Source: Companilactobacillus huachuanensis (GTDB taxonomy: Bacteria > Bacillota > Bacilli > Lactobacillales > Lactobacillaceae). Taken from it: a DNA stretch of 64,000 bases. The translations under genes and the position numbers were made by a program. Of this stretch, positions 29,463-39,489 are shown piece by piece. Below the pieces are notes generated by a model, which saw only the letters and a program-made list of their open reading frames with translations, ran no database searches and had not been told where the DNA came from. The stretch spans positions 43,205 through 107,204 of the forward strand of contig NZ_BJDF01000012.1 of NCBI RefSeq assembly GCF_005404815.1, given 5' to 3'. Each line of letters begins with the position of its first letter. The stretch's first letter is position 1.

Positions 29463-31112
29463 TTATAATGGTATGTCAACTATAAAAGTTGTGCCTAATC
29501 CCTTATGAGATTCGATACGAATATCACCATCAAGTGTATCCAAAGTTTCCTTAACGATTGCGAGTCCTAGTCCAGTTCCACCGGTCTCTAAACTTCTAGA
29601 ACGGTCAACTCGATAGAACCTTTCAAAGATACGACTTTGGTTATCTTCCGATATCCCAATTCCAGTATCCTTGATGATAAACTTGATGCGATTCTCAATC
29701 TCATCATGATGAACTTCAATATCAATTTGACCATTTTCTTTATTATATGAAATAGCATTCTTAATCAAATTACGGAAAACTAAATTAAGTTTCTCTTTAT
29801 TAGCTGTTACATCTGGACTACCAAAGTATTGCTGGTTGACCTTGATGTGATGCTTTTTAAGAGTGATCGACTGTCGATCCAAAATTCGATTGATATCATC
29901 GTTTAAATTGATTTCATCGATTTTTTCAGTGTCTCGCTTAACTTTTGACAATGAAAGAATATCCTGAATCAACTCAGATAGACGAACACTTTCACCGTGA
30001 ATAATTTCTAGGAAGTGATCTAATTTCTTCGGATCATCCTTAGCACCATTCAAAAGCGTTTCTGAGAAACCTTCAATTGAGGTGACTGGAGTCTTCAACT
30101 CGTGACTAACATTATTGACGAAATCAACCTGCATTCGTTCGATCTGACGGCTTTCTGTTAAATCATATAGAATAACTAAAACTTGCTGATCATAATCTTC
30201 ACGAGAATGAATCAAACGAATAACATTGGCATCAACATACTTTTGAGAATTACCGACCAATTGAATTTCACGATGATGGTTCTTATTCTTCCGCAAAGTA
30301 TGTTCGATCATCTGACTCAAGTTGTAAGTTTTGACATCTTCGATAAACGGGTGAATATCATTAGAAATATTGACATCCAACAAACTTGACATTGCTTGAT
30401 TATGTAGCAAAACATCCCCTTGCGAGTTCAACAACATAACCCCGATTGGCAAATGTCCTACTAACCCACGGAAGCGTCTTTCACGCAACTGGACATCATC
30501 TCGTAAATCATTGATATCCATACTGATCTTGTTAGTTTGTTCAACCAAGCCATATAACTCATCGCCTGGTGACAAAATCAACGAAGCCATTTCTTTACTC
30601 TTGCGAACACGACGCAAGTTTTCTGTCACACTCTGAATATCTTCACTCAATTGTTGACGTTTACGATAGTAATAAAGAATGACCGAATCAGTAATCAAGA
30701 AATACATCAAAGCGACAATCACAAAAGTCATCGGACTCTGACTCCAAAGACGATTGTATTTTTTGGCTACGATGTGACGGTCAGATCCAGACATAAAATA
30801 CATAACTCTTGTTGTCATTGAGGTATCAGTTACGTAATCCTTACCGGGTTCAGTTCGACCATTGTGATACATGTCATATGCCTTGCGTTGCATCGTGGTA
30901 TTTTCCTTAGACGTGTCGACATAATCCAGACCAGCAATTTTGGCCGCCTCAACTGGCTCATGGTTTTTCTTTAATTCAACATATGAAACTGTCTCATCAG
31001 TAAACATATCATTTTGCGAATCTCCCAAGATACTATCAGAGAATGTCACCAAAATGAGAAAGATAGCTATCGAAATCAAGATAGCAACTACTGGTCCTAA
31101 TTTTCTTTTCAT
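29463..31112 (-). CDS. phoR: Phosphate-sensing histidine kinase PhoR
   Basis: The 549-residue kinase has two membrane helices (about residues 7-27 and 128-150) around an extracellular domain of ~100 residues. A HAMP-like linker and a PAS domain (about 210-320) follow, then the H-box N-V-S-H-E-L-K-T-P with H337 and an ATPase domain with N, G1 (D-T-G-I-G-I) and G2 (G-T-G-L-G-L) boxes. ATG 31110-31112 is chosen over GTG 31118 because GAGGTG lies just upstream. It starts 2 bp after phoP. Confidence 0.9.
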   Translation of the reverse strand: MKRKLGPVVAILISIAIFLILVTFSDSILGDSQNDMFTDETVSYVELKKNHEPVEAAKIAGLDYVDTSKENTTMQRKAYDMYHNGRTEPGKDYVTDTSMTTRVMYFMSGSDRHIVAKKYNRLWSQSPMTFVIVALMYFLITDSVILYYYRKRQQLSEDIQSVTENLRRVRKSKEMASLILSPGDELYGLVEQTNKISMDINDLRDDVQLRERRFRGLVGHLPIGVMLLNSQGDVLLHNQAMSSLLDVNISNDIHPFIEDVKTYNLSQMIEHTLRKNKNHHREIQLVGNSQKYVDANVIRLIHSREDYDQQVLVILYDLTESRQIERMQVDFVNNVSHELKTPVTSIEGFSETLLNGAKDDPKKLDHFLEIIHGESVRLSELIQDILSLSKVKRDTEKIDEINLNDDINRILDRQSITLKKHHIKVNQQYFGSPDVTANKEKLNLVFRNLIKNAISYNKENGQIDIEVHHDEIENRIKFIIKDTGIGISEDNQSRIFERFYRVDRSRSLETGGTGLGLAIVKETLDTLDGDIRIESHKGLGTTFIVDIPL

Positions 31113-31114
31113 TC

Positions 31115-31780
31115 TCACACCTCTAAAATATAACCGAATCCATGTACGGTTTTAATTATTTGTGGATTCTTTGTGTCTTGTTCAATTTTATCACGGAGGT
31201 GGCTAATTTGGATATCAACCATTCGCATTTGTGAATTTGAATTTATTCCCCAAACATTATCAAAAATTTGTTCTCTCGAGACAACGATACCTTTATTTCT
31301 GATCAGAAACTCCAGTAACTCGTATTCTTTTTTCGTTAACGAAATTTCCTGACCATCAATTACCAAACCCTTGACATCCGTATCGAGTTCAAAGGATTTT
31401 TCTTTATCGGTATGTGAAGTTCTTCTCAATACTACTTCAATTCTCGCCAATAATTCTTTGATACTAAATGGCTTAGTAATATAATCATCTGCACCGCTAA
31501 TCAGTCCCTCAATCTTATTGTCTTCCGCATCAACCGCAGTCAAAAATATAACCGGTGTTAAATTACCAATTTTTCGCAACTGTTTGAGTACTTCTATCCC
31601 ACTTAATTGGGGTAACATCTGATCCAATAAAATTAGGTCGAAAGTCCCCGCATTAGCTTTATCAACAGCCATTTGGCCGTCTGTGGCTGTAGAAACTTGG
31701 TAATCGTTATTTTCCAAATTATATTCAATTAATTCGAGAATTGATGGTTCATCGTCGACAACTAAGATTTTCTTTTTCAT
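31115..31780 (-). CDS. phoP: Phosphate response regulator PhoP (OmpR family)
   Basis: The 221-residue regulator has a receiver domain with phospho-acceptor D53 (L-L-D-Q-M-L-P) and acidic pair D9-D10, and a C-terminal winged helix (D-N-V-W-G, R-M-V-D-I-Q-I-S-H-L-R). ATG 31778-31780 overlaps the prfB stop (TAATG) and has an AAGGGG ribosome binding site. The longer frame to 31807 is inside prfB. Presence of the pst genes beside it supports PhoP over other OmpR paralogues. Confidence 0.9.
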   Translation of the reverse strand: MKKKILVVDDEPSILELIEYNLENNDYQVSTATDGQMAVDKANAGTFDLILLDQMLPQLSGIEVLKQLRKIGNLTPVIFLTAVDAEDNKIEGLISGADDYITKPFSIKELLARIEVVLRRTSHTDKEKSFELDTDVKGLVIDGQEISLTKKEYELLEFLIRNKGIVVSREQIFDNVWGINSNSQMRMVDIQISHLRDKIEQDTKNPQIIKTVHGFGYILEV

Positions 31781-32893
31781 TATTGTTTGGCCCCTTGTAA
31801 TTTCCATTGGAGATAAGCATAAATAAATGGATCTAGATCCCCATCCATAACACCTTGACCATTGCTGACTGAAAGATTCGAGCGATGATCTTTGACCATG
31901 GTATACGGATGGAAAACGTAGGAACGAATTTGTGAACCCCAGCCAATATCCATTTGTTCACCTTGAATTTCAGCGTGTTTCTTGGCCTGTTCTTCCTGTT
32001 CTCGTTGAAAAAGTTTAGCCTTCAACATACTCATGGCTGTTTCACGGTTTTGCAATTGTGAACGTTGAGCTTGGGAACTGACTACGATGCCAGTTGGTAA
32101 ATGAGTGATTCTAACCGCTGATGAGGTCTTGTTAATATGTTGACCACCAGCACCAGATGAACGAAAGACGTCAACTCTTAAATCGTCATCATTGATTTCG
32201 ACCTTAATACTGTCATCTAATTCTGGCATCACATCTACTGAAGCAAATGATGTATGACGACGTCCTGCAGAATCAAACGGTGAGATTCTAACTAAACGAT
32301 GTACTCCACGCTCTGAACGTAACAATCCGTAAGCATTTTTTCCACGAATCATGATTGAAACACTCTTGATACCAGCTTCTTCACCGGGCTGATAATCTTC
32401 AATTTCAACAGTAAAGCCATGTTGATCAGCCCAACGTTGATACATTCTCAACAGCATTTCGCCCCAATCCTGAGACTCTGTCCCACCGGCACCGGGATGA
32501 ATTTCCAAAATTGCATTATGGGAATCATATGGTTCAGATAACAACATCATTAACTCATAAGAACGGAGCTTTGCGGCCAAACTATCCGAATCGTCTACTA
32601 ATTGTTGCATTAATTCATCTTCTGGATCATCTTGATAAAGTTCGGCTAAAACTTTGATATCGTCTAAACCTTCACTCAACGACTTAAAATTATCGTATTG
32701 ATCCTTCAAGTCATTGTTTTCATCAATCAATTTTTGAGCTTTCTCGTGATTGTCCCAAAAACCATTCTCAGTCATTTTTGATTCATTCTCAGCAATGTGC
32801 TCTTCTAGACTTTCTAAGTCAAAGAGACCCCCTGAATTGAGTTATTTTGTTTTCCATGTCAGAAATTCTATTTTTTATCTCTCCGAATTCCAT
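31780..32893 (-). CDS. prfB: Peptide chain release factor 2 (programmed +1 frameshift)
   Basis: RF2 recognises UGA and UAA. The frame starts at ATG 32891-32893, runs 24 codons to an in-frame TGA at 32819-32821, and continues in the +1 frame to TAA at 31780, giving about 370 residues. The main frame contains the codon-recognition S-P-F motif (R-I-S-P-F-D) and the peptidyl-tRNA hydrolysis motif G-G-Q. The slippery site is canonical (see separate entry). It lies directly downstream of secA, and its stop overlaps phoP. Confidence 0.95.
32818..32833 (-). promoter_or_regulatory. RF2 autoregulatory frameshift site
   Basis: The minus strand reads AGGGGG-TCT-CTT-TGA-C. A Shine-Dalgarno-like AGGGGG lies 3 nt before the CTT slip codon and the in-frame UGA-C. 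When RF2 is scarce, ribosomes pause at UGA and slip +1 from CTT to TTT. This is the classical feedback of prfB. Confidence 0.95.
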
Positions 32894-32908
32894 ATAATCA
32901 CCCTTATA

Positions 32909-32938
32909 AAAAAAGCGGGCCAAGCGGCCTGCTTTTTA
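32909..32938 (-). terminator. Terminator between secA and prfB
   Basis: On the minus strand AAAGCAGGCC / GGCCCGCTTT pairs around a 4-nt loop and is followed by a T-run. The stem begins in the last codons of secA. Confidence 0.8.
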
Positions 32939-35296
32939 TCTTTCCATATTTTGTCTGATTTCGGCCTTCATGAATAATCTTGTAACGTCATATTCAATAT
33001 CAGAAACCATTTCTTCAAACATACGATATCCTTCTTCTTGATACTCAACCAAAGGATTCAATTGTCCGTAACCACGGAGACCAATTGATTGACGTAGTTG
33101 ATCCATAGCATCGATATGATCTGTCCAGTGTTCATCAACAACTCTCAGGATAACAACCTTTTCAAATTCAAGCATTTGTGAAGGGTCACCAATTTGTTCT
33201 TTCTTTTGTTCGTAATTTTTGTGAACAAAGTCCATCAAATACTTGATAATTTCTTCTTGAGATTTAAGTTGCAAGTCAACGACATCCAATTGTTTGTCAC
33301 TAACCAAAGCAGCTTTAGCAAAGTCAGCAATTGCTTCAAGTTCCCAATCGTCTTCTTTACCTTGTGTATGAACTTCAACTTGAGCCTTAATAGTACGTTC
33401 AAGCATTGGAAGTAGTACACGATCAAGATCTTTATCCTCGTTGATAACTTCCATTCTCTCTTTATAGATAACTTCACGTTGTTCACGCATAACATCATCA
33501 TATTGAAGTGTATTCTTACGAGTATCGTAGTTATTACCTTCAACACGTTTTTGTGCAGATTCAACTTGACGAGTCATCATTCGACTTTGGATAACGGCAT
33601 CGTCATCTTCAATCTTCAATGTCTTCAAGACACGTTTGATTCTTTCTGAACCAAAACGTTTCATCAAATCATCTTCAAGAGACATATAGAATTGAGTTAC
33701 ACCAGGATCACCTTGACGACCTGAACGTCCACGAAGTTGGTTATCAATACGACGTGATTCATGACGTTCTGTACCAAGTACACATAGACCACCAAGCTCT
33801 ACAACACCAGGTCCAAGTTTGATATCAGTACCACGACCAGCCATGTTGGTAGCAATCGTAACGGCGCCACGTTGACCAGCGTTCATAACGATTTCAGCTT
33901 CTTTGGCATGGTTCTTAGCGTTAAGGACCGCATGAGGAATACCAGCTTTATCAAGTAACTTAGATAAGTATTCTGATGATTCAACCGCAACAGTACCAAC
34001 TAGCAAAGGTTGCCCTTTAGCGTGTCTACGTTTGATATCTTCAACAACAGCACCAAATTTGCTTTGCAAAGTTGGGTAAAGCAAATCATCCTTATCGTCA
34101 CGGATAACTGGCTTGTTAGTTGGAATTGAAATAACTTCCATGTTGTAGATTTCTCTAAATTCTTCAGCTTCAGTCTTGGCAGTACCAGTCATACCTGATA
34201 GCTTGTCATACATACGGAAAAAGTTTTGATAAGTGATGTTAGCCATAGTCTTGGTTTCATCTTGAATCTCAACGCCTTCTTTGGCTTCGATACCTTGGTG
34301 AAGTCCATCAGAATAACGACGACCATCCATAACACGACCGGTAAATTGGTCAACAATCTTAACTTCGCCATCTTGAACAACATAGTCAATATTTAAACTC
34401 ATGATGTAATTAGCACGCAAAGCTTGATCCATATGGTGATTCAAAACAGTATTATCAATATCATAAAGGTTATCGAGGCCAAAGTAATCTTCAGCCTTTC
34501 TAATACCAGTTTCAGTTAAACTGATTGACTTTGTAGGCCAATCAATATTGTAATCTTCTTTTTCAAGCGTCTTAGCAAAACGGTCAGCACGCACATACAT
34601 AGCAGTTGACTTCTCAGCTGCACCAGAGATGATCAAAGGCGTTCTGGCTTCATCAATTAAAATGGAGTCAACTTCATCGACAATTGCATAGTGTAATGGA
34701 CGTTGAACCATTTGTTCTTTGTAAACAACCATGTTGTCACGCAAATAATCGAATCCAAGTTCACTGTTTGTTGAATAAGTAATATCACAATTATAAGCAG
34801 CACGTTTTTCTTCTGAATCCATGCTGTTAATGTTCAAACCAACTGTTAAACCTAACCAATTGTATAGTTCACCCATTTGTTTAGCATCACGACCAGATAG
34901 ATATTCGTTAACTGTAACAACGTGAACACCTTTACCATCAAGCGCATTTAAATACACGGGTAGTGTAGCTGTCAAAGTTTTACCTTCACCAGTTTTCATT
35001 TCAGCAATATTACCTTCATGCAAAGTAATACCACCAATCAATTGAACTCTAAATGGGAACAATCCGAGGACTCTTTTAGCACCCTCACGGGCCGTAGCAA
35101 ATGCTTCAGGCAAAATATCATCAAGCGTTTCACCTTTTGCTAGTCTTTCTTTAAATTCTGGTGTCTTAGCTTGAAGTTCTTCGTCAGAGAGTTTGCTGTA
35201 AGCATCAGCATAACTTTCAATCTTATCGGCAATTTTGCCCATACGTTTGACTTCTCTTTTATCGCTTTCGACCCATCTTCTTAGTGGATTTGCCAT
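32936..35296 (-). CDS. secA: Protein translocase ATPase SecA
   Basis: The 786-residue motor drives preproteins through SecYEG. Walker A is K-T-G-E-G-K-T (residues 101-107) and Walker B is the D-E-V-D segment near residue 208; helicase motifs and the preprotein cross-linking domain are present. It lacks the C-terminal zinc-binding SECC tail, ending at [11 protein letters not shown]; tail-less SecA is common in lactobacilli. AGGAGAG precedes the start. A TTTAAA-17-TACTAT promoter is visible just upstream on the minus strand. Confidence 0.97.
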   Translation of the reverse strand: MANPLRRWVESDKREVKRMGKIADKIESYADAYSKLSDEELQAKTPEFKERLAKGETLDDILPEAFATAREGAKRVLGLFPFRVQLIGGITLHEGNIAEMKTGEGKTLTATLPVYLNALDGKGVHVVTVNEYLSGRDAKQMGELYNWLGLTVGLNINSMDSEEKRAAYNCDITYSTNSELGFDYLRDNMVVYKEQMVQRPLHYAIVDEVDSILIDEARTPLIISGAAEKSTAMYVRADRFAKTLEKEDYNIDWPTKSISLTETGIRKAEDYFGLDNLYDIDNTVLNHHMDQALRANYIMSLNIDYVVQDGEVKIVDQFTGRVMDGRRYSDGLHQGIEAKEGVEIQDETKTMANITYQNFFRMYDKLSGMTGTAKTEAEEFREIYNMEVISIPTNKPVIRDDKDDLLYPTLQSKFGAVVEDIKRRHAKGQPLLVGTVAVESSEYLSKLLDKAGIPHAVLNAKNHAKEAEIVMNAGQRGAVTIATNMAGRGTDIKLGPGVVELGGLCVLGTERHESRRIDNQLRGRSGRQGDPGVTQFYMSLEDDLMKRFGSERIKRVLKTLKIEDDDAVIQSRMMTRQVESAQKRVEGNNYDTRKNTLQYDDVMREQREVIYKERMEVINEDKDLDRVLLPMLERTIKAQVEVHTQGKEDDWELEAIADFAKAALVSDKQLDVVDLQLKSQEEIIKYLMDFVHKNYEQKKEQIGDPSQMLEFEKVVILRVVDEHWTDHIDAMDQLRQSIGLRGYGQLNPLVEYQEEGYRMFEEMVSDIEYDVTRLFMKAEIRQNMER

Positions 35297-35461
35297 ATTA
35301 ATATATCTCTCCTAAGTGTTATAAACATACTCTTAATAGTAGCATTTTTTTTTAGACTTTTAAACTGAATATAAATTAAACAGACTTTTCAGGATTACAA
35401 TGATACACCATTTTATATTTTTTTGTGTTAAGAAAGCTTTACAAAAGCATTTCCGGAGTAC

Positions 35462-35500
35462 AAAAAAAGCTGAAGCAGTAAGCCGCTTCAGCTTAATATT
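35462..35500 (-). terminator. Terminator of hpf
   Basis: On the minus strand AAGCTGAAGC / GCTTCAGCTT pairs perfectly and is followed by TTTTTTT. It separates hpf from secA. Confidence 0.85.
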
Positions 35501-35507
35501 TATTTTT

Positions 35508-36056
35508 TTATTCGTTTGTTTCAATCAGACCATACTTGCCATCGTTACGTTTGTATACGATGCTGGCTCCATTTGTTTCTGAATCTTCAAAAATGAAGAA
35601 TTCGTGGCCAAGCATTTCCATTTGTAGAACGGCTTCTTCGGCATCCATTGGCTTCAATGATAGACGCTTTGTTCTAACAATTTGTGACTTCTCATCTTCA
35701 GTATCATCAGGTGTTACATCATCCAAAGGAATATCCTTTAGACTGCCGCCCTCACGACTCTTGCGATTGACACGTGTCTTGAATTTCTTAACTTGTCTTT
35801 CAAGCTTGTCAACAACGAGATCGATACCTGCATATAAATCATCGTTTAATTCTTCAGCCCTCAATGTGATGTATGGTAATGGAATTGTTACTTCAACCTT
35901 TGTACCTTTTGAAGGGTATGTTTTCAAGTTTACATGAGCAATTGGGTTACTTTCATCGCTGAAGTATTTTTCCATTTTGGAAATTCTCTTCTCGACATAT
36001 TCGCGAATTGATGAAGTTACTTCAATATTTTCACCACGTACATTAATAGTTAACAT
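35508..36056 (-). CDS. hpf: Ribosome hibernation-promoting factor, long form
   Basis: The 182-residue protein has the N-terminal RaiA/YfiA fold (residues 1-~95), which binds the decoding site of the 30S subunit. A charged linker and the C-terminal dimerisation domain (V-Y-K-R-N-D-G-K-Y-G-L-I) follow; the latter joins 70S ribosomes into 100S dimers. This long form is the rule in Firmicutes. AAGGAGAG precedes the start. It has a strong promoter with a possible CcpA site. Confidence 0.93.
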   Translation of the reverse strand: MLTINVRGENIEVTSSIREYVEKRISKMEKYFSDESNPIAHVNLKTYPSKGTKVEVTIPLPYITLRAEELNDDLYAGIDLVVDKLERQVKKFKTRVNRKSREGGSLKDIPLDDVTPDDTEDEKSQIVRTKRLSLKPMDAEEAVLQMEMLGHEFFIFEDSETNGASIVYKRNDGKYGLIETNE

Positions 36057-36115
36057 AATAATCTCTCCTTCCGACGATAGGAAATTAAAGAGTGTTCTTA
36101 CATCTCTTTAGTGTA

Positions 36116-36152
36116 ATTATAATATTTTTATGCCAATATGACAACGTTTCCA
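36116..36152 (-). promoter_or_regulatory. hpf promoter with overlapping cre-like site
   Basis: The minus strand reads TTGTCA-N17-TATAAT (36139-36144 and 36116-36121), a near-consensus promoter. TGGAAACGTTGTCA (36139-36152), overlapping the -35, matches the catabolite-responsive element consensus TGWAARCGYTWNCW at 12 of 14 positions. CcpA repression is inferred and would release hpf expression when sugar runs out. Confidence 0.6.
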
Positions 36153-36833
36153 TTACCTAGATAATGAAAATGTGGAAATATTTTTAAATCCTGCCTTCAA
36201 AAATATATCATGAGCATGCATCAAAGTCCTTCCAGTCGTATAAATATCATCCAATATTAAAATTTTTTGATTTTTTTGAATTTGACCAAATTCAGGCAAT
36301 AACGAGAATGTCTGGGGTGTCCTTAGACGCTCAATTCGGTTCTTCTGTGCTTGTGGTTTATCAGCGTCGGCCTTAACCAAAAGCGGCCTTAAATCAAAAA
36401 TATCGGCATACAATTCATAGACTGGATCAAATCCACGTGCTTGAAGATGGCTTTTGCTAGCAGGAATATATGTAACTACATCAAAGTTATTCCGTAAAGA
36501 CCAGTTCTTTATGTCCTGAAAAAATAATCGAGCTAACAAGACATCTCCATATCTCTTATACAGCTTGAAGTAGCTGTGTATGAACTGATTATACTCGAAC
36601 AAGGACTGATGGCAATTGATAACACCGTATTTTTGCTCCCACATGTAACAATCACGGCAAACACCATCACTATCTGGCTTAAGACATCTTGGACAATTAT
36701 TCCGTCCCATCAATGGTGCTAACTGCCGCCGGCATAAATTACAAATATAATTTGGGACTATTTCTTTAAATAAAAATATTTCTTTTATCGACAGATTATT
36801 ATTTATTGAATTACCACAATTAAGACATTTCAT
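36153..36833 (-). CDS. comFC: Competence protein ComFC (phosphoribosyltransferase-like)
   Basis: The 226-residue protein has an N-terminal zinc-finger region with four C-x-x-C pairs and a C-terminal PRTase-like domain with the P-loop I-L-I-L-D-D-I-Y-T-T-G-R-T-L. ComFC acts with the ComFA ATPase in DNA uptake. ATG 36831-36833 overlaps the comFA stop (ATGA), which decides the start over a longer frame to 36872. Confidence 0.88.
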   Translation of the reverse strand: MKCLNCGNSINNNLSIKEIFLFKEIVPNYICNLCRRQLAPLMGRNNCPRCLKPDSDGVCRDCYMWEQKYGVINCHQSLFEYNQFIHSYFKLYKRYGDVLLARLFFQDIKNWSLRNNFDVVTYIPASKSHLQARGFDPVYELYADIFDLRPLLVKADADKPQAQKNRIERLRTPQTFSLLPEFGQIQKNQKILILDDIYTTGRTLMHAHDIFLKAGFKNISTFSLSR

Positions 36834-38140
36834 TTTTTTGCCTGTTGATTCAGATAAGCAATTTCTGAACACGCCAAACGAATCTGTTGATTGTAATATT
36901 GATAATAAAAATGCACTTCATCATCATATGAATCACTGCCACGGCCAGCCCGACCAGCAATTTGGATCAAAGCCGTCTTGGAAAATTCTTTTGCTTGAGC
37001 ATCTAAAACAATTACGGTAATTTTTTTAAAGGTCACCCCTCGCTCTAAAATTGTCGTCGTTAAAATGGCTTGGACACGTTGGTCACGGAACTGTTGAACT
37101 TTCTCCAAACGTTCATCATCTTTAGAACTAACATCAACAAACGTTAATGACGGATATAATTTTATTAATTGTTTAGCAAAACTTTTCATTGTGGGAATCT
37201 GCGGGAAAAATAACATAAAACGTTGTTTGTTTTGAATTAGATGTTGCAGTTTCATTCTCAATCTAGGATTGATTCTGTTAAACATAATCGGCTTTAACAG
37301 AAGGTGACAATGTGGTTCTGGTAATGGATGACCGTGAAACCGTTGATATAATCTAGTTATTGATATTTTTTGCTGCCTAACTTGGGTTAACAATTCTTTT
37401 GGTGGTGTGGCTGACAAATAAACAATTATCCCACTTTTCTTCTTAGCCTTGTTGATTGCCTGGTGCAGCATCATGTTTCCTGCTAATGGATAAGAATCGA
37501 CTTCATCGACCACTAACACGTCAAATGCCTCTTCAAAACGAATCAATTGATGAACGGTCGCCAACATGATCTGAGTCAGTTGATAAGACTCCTCACTTTT
37601 ACCATGGAATAATCCCACGGTCGTATTCGGAAAAACCTTTTGAATTCTTGGAAAGAGCTCAATACAAACATCAACTCTTGGCGAACAGATAGCGATTCGT
37701 TGCCCCTGTTTAAGAACCTGTTCAATCAAGGGAAAAATCATCTCTGTCTTACCTGCACCAGTTACCGCCCAGACTAAATGATCTCGATGTTTTTCAAACG
37801 CCATCAGCAGCTCTCTAACACCCCTCTTTTGATTGGCTGTTAATGTCCCACTCCAGACCAAATAATCGCTCTGCTTGGGATAACCGATAGTTGTCGGCGT
37901 TATGAGCAACTGACCATCTATTGGTAATTTACCAAGATTAATACAGTGCCGACAATACTGAAGTTTAATCGGTAAATAATCGAGTTTCATTAGGCAACGA
38001 CGGCAAAATAGTTTATCATTTTTCTTAAACGTGGTCGGCACAGTTTTTCCACCACAACTTTGTAGATACTGTAAAACTTCAGGCTTTAAGTCGGCAGTCA
38101 AAATAATACGACCGCCTAAATACTCATCTAAATTGTCCAT
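36830..38140 (-). CDS. comFA: Competence DNA-uptake helicase ComFA
   Basis: The 436-residue DEAD-box-like translocase has an N-terminal zinc-binding C-R-R-C / C-R-H-C set, Walker A T-G-A-G-K-T, Walker B V-D-E-V-D, S-A-T-P-P, and the motif VI Q-I-A-G-R-A-G-R-G. It pulls single-stranded DNA through ComEC in competent cells. The start is placed at ATG 38138-38140 (M-D-N-L-D-E); no good ribosome binding site is seen, so the start is uncertain, and a frame to 38209 exists. It is divergent from yigZ with only 30 bp between. Confidence 0.85.
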   Translation of the reverse strand: MDNLDEYLGGRIILTADLKPEVLQYLQSCGGKTVPTTFKKNDKLFCRRCLMKLDYLPIKLQYCRHCINLGKLPIDGQLLITPTTIGYPKQSDYLVWSGTLTANQKRGVRELLMAFEKHRDHLVWAVTGAGKTEMIFPLIEQVLKQGQRIAICSPRVDVCIELFPRIQKVFPNTTVGLFHGKSEESYQLTQIMLATVHQLIRFEEAFDVLVVDEVDSYPLAGNMMLHQAINKAKKKSGIIVYLSATPPKELLTQVRQQKISITRLYQRFHGHPLPEPHCHLLLKPIMFNRINPRLRMKLQHLIQNKQRFMLFFPQIPTMKSFAKQLIKLYPSLTFVDVSSKDDERLEKVQQFRDQRVQAILTTTILERGVTFKKITVIVLDAQAKEFSKTALIQIAGRAGRGSDSYDDEVHFYYQYYNQQIRLACSEIAYLNQQAKK

Positions 38141-38170
38141 AATCAAAACTACGTAAAGGAGACATATTTT

Positions 38171-38809
38171 TTGCAAAATTATAAAACAATTGCCAAAACC
38201 GGCAGCCACGAAAAGGATATTAAAAAATCACGTTTCATTGCCCATATTGCTCAAACCTTTTCAGAGAAAGAGGCCAATCAATTCATCCAAAAAATTCGAG
38301 ACCAAGAATCCGGAGCAACACATAATTGTACCGCTTTTATCGTGCTCGAAAATGTCAAAATTGAACGTATGTCTGACGATGGCGAACCAAGTGGAACCGC
38401 CGGATCACCAATCTTAAACGTGTTACAACAACAGAACCTGCAAAACGTTACAGTCGTGGTTACCCGTTATTTTGGTGGTATCAAATTAGGGGCCGGTGGA
38501 TTAATCAGAGCTTACTCATCGACTACGGCAGAAGCGGTTAAAGAAATCGGATTAGTCGAAAATCGGATCCAACAAGGTTATGAACTAACCATTCCTTATC
38601 ACATGTTTGATAAATTTGATAACTATGCTCGTAAGGAAAGTATTAATTTGGATAACAAACAATTCACCGCAGATGTTCAGTGTGAAATTTATTTGGATGT
38701 CACAACTGCTGAGCAATCGGTACAAATTATTAAAGATCTCTTTCAAAACCAAATTATTATTAAAGAAACTGACAAAACTTATAAACAAGTTCCAATTGAA
38801 GCTGACTAG
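38171..38809 (+). CDS. yigZ: YigZ/IMPACT-family protein
   Basis: The 212-residue protein has the N-terminal IMPACT/UPF0029 domain (K-K-S-R-F-I-A-H, D-D-G-E-P-S-G-T-A-G, R-Y-F-G-G-I-K-L-G-A-G-G-L) and a C-terminal EF-G-V-like domain. Its role in bacteria is unclear; eukaryotic IMPACT regulates GCN2. The start is TTG 38171 with an AAGGAG ribosome binding site 9 nt upstream. Repeat copy C begins 19 bp after its stop, in the same sense. Confidence 0.88.
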   Translation: MQNYKTIAKTGSHEKDIKKSRFIAHIAQTFSEKEANQFIQKIRDQESGATHNCTAFIVLENVKIERMSDDGEPSGTAGSPILNVLQQQNLQNVTVVVTRYFGGIKLGAGGLIRAYSSTTAEAVKEIGLVENRIQQGYELTIPYHMFDKFDNYARKESINLDNKQFTADVQCEIYLDVTTAEQSVQIIKDLFQNQIIIKETDKTYKQVPIEAD

Positions 38810-38828
38810 CCAAGTATTAGTTAAATAT

Positions 38829-39010
38829 GCCGTCTCCAGAGCTTAGAGTATCAACCTGCTATGCGGGCCGGTCCGAGCCAGAGTGCGGTCTCGTACCTCG
38901 ATTTGAATCCTTGCACAAACCAGCAAGTATCCAAATCGCCCGGTGGTGTAACGGCTAAAGCCGTAACGCCACAACCACAGCTGGTTGATACTCTAAACTC
39001 TTCCGACTAA
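38829..39010 (+). repeat. Cloverleaf repeat copy C
   Basis: The copy is intact over about 182 bp. P1 pairs TTAGAGTATCAACC with GGTTGATACTCTAA (14 bp, perfect), with GAGC/ACTC outside. P2 is GGTCCGAG / CTCGTACC. P3 is CGATTTG...CTTGC / GCAAG...CAAATCG. P4 is GTGGTGTAACGGC / GCCGTAACGCCAC. The 5' flank TTAAATATGCCGTCTCCAGA is shared with copies H and I. It follows yigZ in the same sense. No terminal inverted repeats are seen around it. Confidence 0.8.
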
Positions 39011-39044
39011 CTTACTATTCGATAAAGAATTGATTCAATGAATA

Positions 39045-39137
39045 TAACAACATTTATACTTTTATATAAATGTTGGCAATAAAAAAAGTCATTTTTACTT
39101 AGGATAATTCCTTAAGTAAAAAAAATGACTTTTTTTT
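39045..39137. terminator. Two hairpins between repeat copies C and D, the second a bidirectional terminator
   Basis: CAACATTTATA / TATAAATGTTG (39045-39072) forms an 11-bp AT-rich hairpin. It is followed by a long stem AAAAAAGTCATTTTTACTTA / AAGTAAAAAAAATGACTTTT (about 39081-39137) with A and T runs on both sides. The second works as a terminator in either direction. The rest of this 680-bp gene-free stretch is repeats C and D. Confidence 0.7.
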
Positions 39138-39181
39138 GGATTCTAGTTAAAGAATGATACACAATAAATTTTCTCTCATAA

Positions 39182-39483
39182 CTAAAGACTGAAAGATGAA
39201 AATTAATATAAACATTGTTGTTACTGACCTAGAGTTAAATTTATTCAAATAATCAGAAATCTTCGTTTTATTATTCCTGACATAAAAAAATAAACTAGTT
39301 GGAAGAGCTGAGAGTATTCATTTGCAGCGAAAGTGGCGTTATTGCTTCAGCAATTACACCACCGGACGCGTTGAAGACTCGCGGTTTTTGCGAGGCTTCA
39401 ACCGAGGTCCGAGACCGCCCTCTGGCTCGGGCCGTTCCGCGCAGCAACTGAATACTCTCAGCTCTGGAAACGGCATCCTTTAG
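39182..39483 (-). mobile_element. Cloverleaf repeat copy D in a near-complete MITE-like element
   Basis: The left terminus CTAAAGACTGAAAGATG aligns with the terminus of copies A and I. The AT-rich tail and core (39294-39474, sense on the minus strand) are intact. At the right end about 13 bp are missing between two CCTT copies, leaving only CTTTAG of the terminal repeat. P1 (GAGCTGAGAGTATTCA...), P3 and P4 (ATTGC-TGAA-GCAAT) are complementary. It lies 6 bp after the stop of the Xre-membrane gene, in the same sense. No target duplication is visible. Confidence 0.75.
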
Positions 39484-39489
39484 TAACAA

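Noticed and set aside
38141..38170. Sigma-X/ComX box upstream of comFA
   Set aside because: The 30-bp divergent space shows no convincing TACGAATA match; TTACGTAG is too poor to call.
38870..38935. tRNA-like words in the repeat (GTTCGAG, TTTGAATCC)
   Set aside because: There is no acceptor/anticodon layout of tRNA length; P1 is far longer than an acceptor stem and no anticodon loop is present.
39295..39489. Apparent ORFs inside the repeats (also 59542-59787, 45704-45892, 45696-45938, 57937-58155, 58400-58585)
   Set aside because: They arise because the cloverleaf core is stop-poor. They lack ribosome sites, occur on both strands of the same palindrome, and differ between copies by structure-preserving rather than codon-preserving changes.
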